Shown in pieces: positions 4,620 through 5,549 of a stretch of 5,549 nt of DNA. The notes beneath the pieces are model-generated. The model ran no database searches, was not told the DNA's origin, and was given only the letters and a program-made list of their open reading frames with translations. Numbering within the stretch: position 1 is the first letter of the stretch; each line of letters opens with the position of its first letter. The stretch is from assembly GCA_946222435.1 (NCBI GenBank), contig CAMIOJ010000164.1, positions 1 through 5,549 of the forward strand, in the 5' to 3' direction. Source of the stretch: an uncultured Micrococcus sp. Lineage in GTDB: Bacteria; Actinomycetota; Actinomycetes; Actinomycetales; Micrococcaceae. A program made the translations under genes and the position numbers.

Positions 4620-5549
4620 TCAGTGGCCGCGCTGCTTGCGCTTGATCTCGTTGGTCAGCTCGGTGACCTGGTTGTAGATGGTGCGCCGCTCGGCCATGAG
4701 CTCGCGGATCTTGCGGTCCGCATGGATCACGGTGGTGTGGTCGCGGCCGCCGAGGGCCTGGCCGATCTTCGGCAGGGACATCTCGGTCAGCTCACGCAGC
4801 AGGTACATCGCGATCTGGCGGGCGGTGACCAGCGTGCGCGTGCGGGACTTGCTGGTCAGCTCCTCCATCGTGAGGTTGAAGTACTCACCGGTCGCATGCA
4901 GGATCAGCTCCGGCGTGATCTCGTGGACGTCGTCGTCCGTGATGAGGTCCTTGAGCACGTGCTCGGCCAGCTGGATGTCCACGTCCTGGCGGTTCAGGGA
5001 CGCGAACGCGGTGACGCGGATCAGCGCTCCCTCGAGCTCGCGGATGTTCGTGGAGATCCGGGAGGCGATGTACTCGAGCACCTCCGGCGGGGCGAACAGC
5101 CCCTCGGCCTCCGCCTTCTTGCGGAGGATGGCGATGCGGGTCTCGAGGTCCGGCGGCTGGATGTCCGTGATCAGACCCCACTCGAACCGGGAACGCAGCC
5201 GCTCCTCGAAGCCGGAGAGCTGCTTCGGCGGCAGGTCGGAGGTGATCACGACCTGCTTGTTGTTGTTGTAGAGCGTGTTGAAGGTGTGGAAGAACTCCTC
5301 GACCGTCGCCTCCTTGTCCGCCAGGAACTGGATGTCGTCGATCAGCAGGATGTCCACGTTGCGGTAGAGCTGCTTGAACGAGGCGCCCTCGTCGTGGCGG
5401 ATGGAGTTGATGAAGTCGTTGGTGAACTCCTCCGAGTTCACGTACCGCACCCGCAGGCCCGGGTAGAGGCGGCGGGCGTAGTGGCCGATCGCGTGCAGCA
5501 GGTGGGTCTTGCCCAGACCGGACTCGCCGTAGATGAACAGCGGGTTGTA
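4620..5549 (-). CDS. dnaA: Chromosomal replication initiator DnaA, C-terminal 309 residues (5' end outside window)
   Basis: DnaA is the AAA+ initiator that binds DnaA boxes, forms an ATP-dependent filament and melts oriC. The frame stays open to the window edge. The first visible residues are YNPLFIY, followed by Walker A GESGLGKT (8-15 of the fragment). Then come Walker B LLIDD (68-72), sensor I VITSD (101-105), the box VII arginine-finger segment RLRSRF (117-122), sensor II NIRELEGAL (168-176), and domain IV with the DnaA signature GGRDHTTV (267-274), which reads the boxes. The C terminus is NEIKRKQRGH. Domains I, II and the start of III are missing, as is the dnaA promoter. All conserved motifs are intact, so the gene appears functional. 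The nearby boxes at 4536-4595 are its predicted targets. Confidence 0.98.
   Translation of the reverse strand, partial: YNPLFIYGESGLGKTHLLHAIGHYARRLYPGLRVRYVNSEEFTNDFINSIRHDEGASFKQLYRNVDILLIDDIQFLADKEATVEEFFHTFNTLYNNNKQVVITSDLPPKQLSGFEERLRSRFEWGLITDIQPPDLETRIAILRKKAEAEGLFAPPEVLEYIASRISTNIRELEGALIRVTAFASLNRQDVDIQLAEHVLKDLITDDDVHEITPELILHATGEYFNLTMEELTSKSRTRTLVTARQIAMYLLRELTEMSLPKIGQALGGRDHTTVIHADRKIRELMAERRTIYNQVTELTNEIKRKQRGH

Noticed and set aside
3902..4677. Several open frames of 70-180 codons on both strands across the dnaA-dnaN region
   Set aside because: They overlap one another, the promoters and the DnaA boxes, show no family resemblance, and some run into dnaA in antisense. The region is best read as non-coding oriC.
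1..5549. Mobile element, CRISPR array, tRNA/rRNA gene or defence system
   Set aside because: No transposase, terminal repeats, spaced repeats or structural RNA signature was seen; all coding space is taken by the conserved replication genes.

Overview
The window is the chromosomal replication-origin region of a very GC-rich actinobacterium. It holds the conserved block dnaA - oriC - dnaN - recF - dciA (DUF721) - gyrB, with every gene on the minus strand, so it reads from right to left. Coding GC is extreme, three of the four visible starts are GTG, the DnaA-box core is TTGTCCACA, and the GyrB ATP-lid segment reads FGGGGYAVSGG. Together these suggest a Micrococcaceae member, probably Micrococcus or a close relative. 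The genus is inferred from recall of protein sequences and was not checked by alignment.

Layout, right to left. Positions 5549-4620 hold the C-terminal 309 residues of DnaA, from just before Walker A to the stop; the 5' end of the gene lies outside the window. Positions 4619-3864 are a 756-bp non-coding region. Its right part (about 4154-4595) carries two perfect DnaA boxes and about a dozen degenerate ones in alternating orientation around a 46% GC segment, and is the likely oriC. Its left part (about 3864-4153) carries the probable dnaN promoters and leader. dnaN (3863-2748) is followed after 22 nt by recF (2725-1415), whose end overlaps the start of dciA (1422-844) by 8 nt. These three look like one transcription unit. 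A 382-bp gap (843-462) holds a good terminator-like hairpin, a 60-bp-spaced repeat and a candidate gyrB promoter. The first 153 residues of GyrB (461-1) run off the left edge.

The genes form one replication set. DnaA melts oriC, DciA is the probable loader of the DnaB helicase, DnaN is the sliding clamp, RecF acts in gap repair and fork restart, and gyrase relieves supercoiling.

I found no undescribed system here: gene content and order are classical. The parts worth a second look lie between the genes (box geometry, helically phased boxes, the candidate unwinding element, shared promoter words, hairpins) and in lineage-specific tails on RecF and GyrB.
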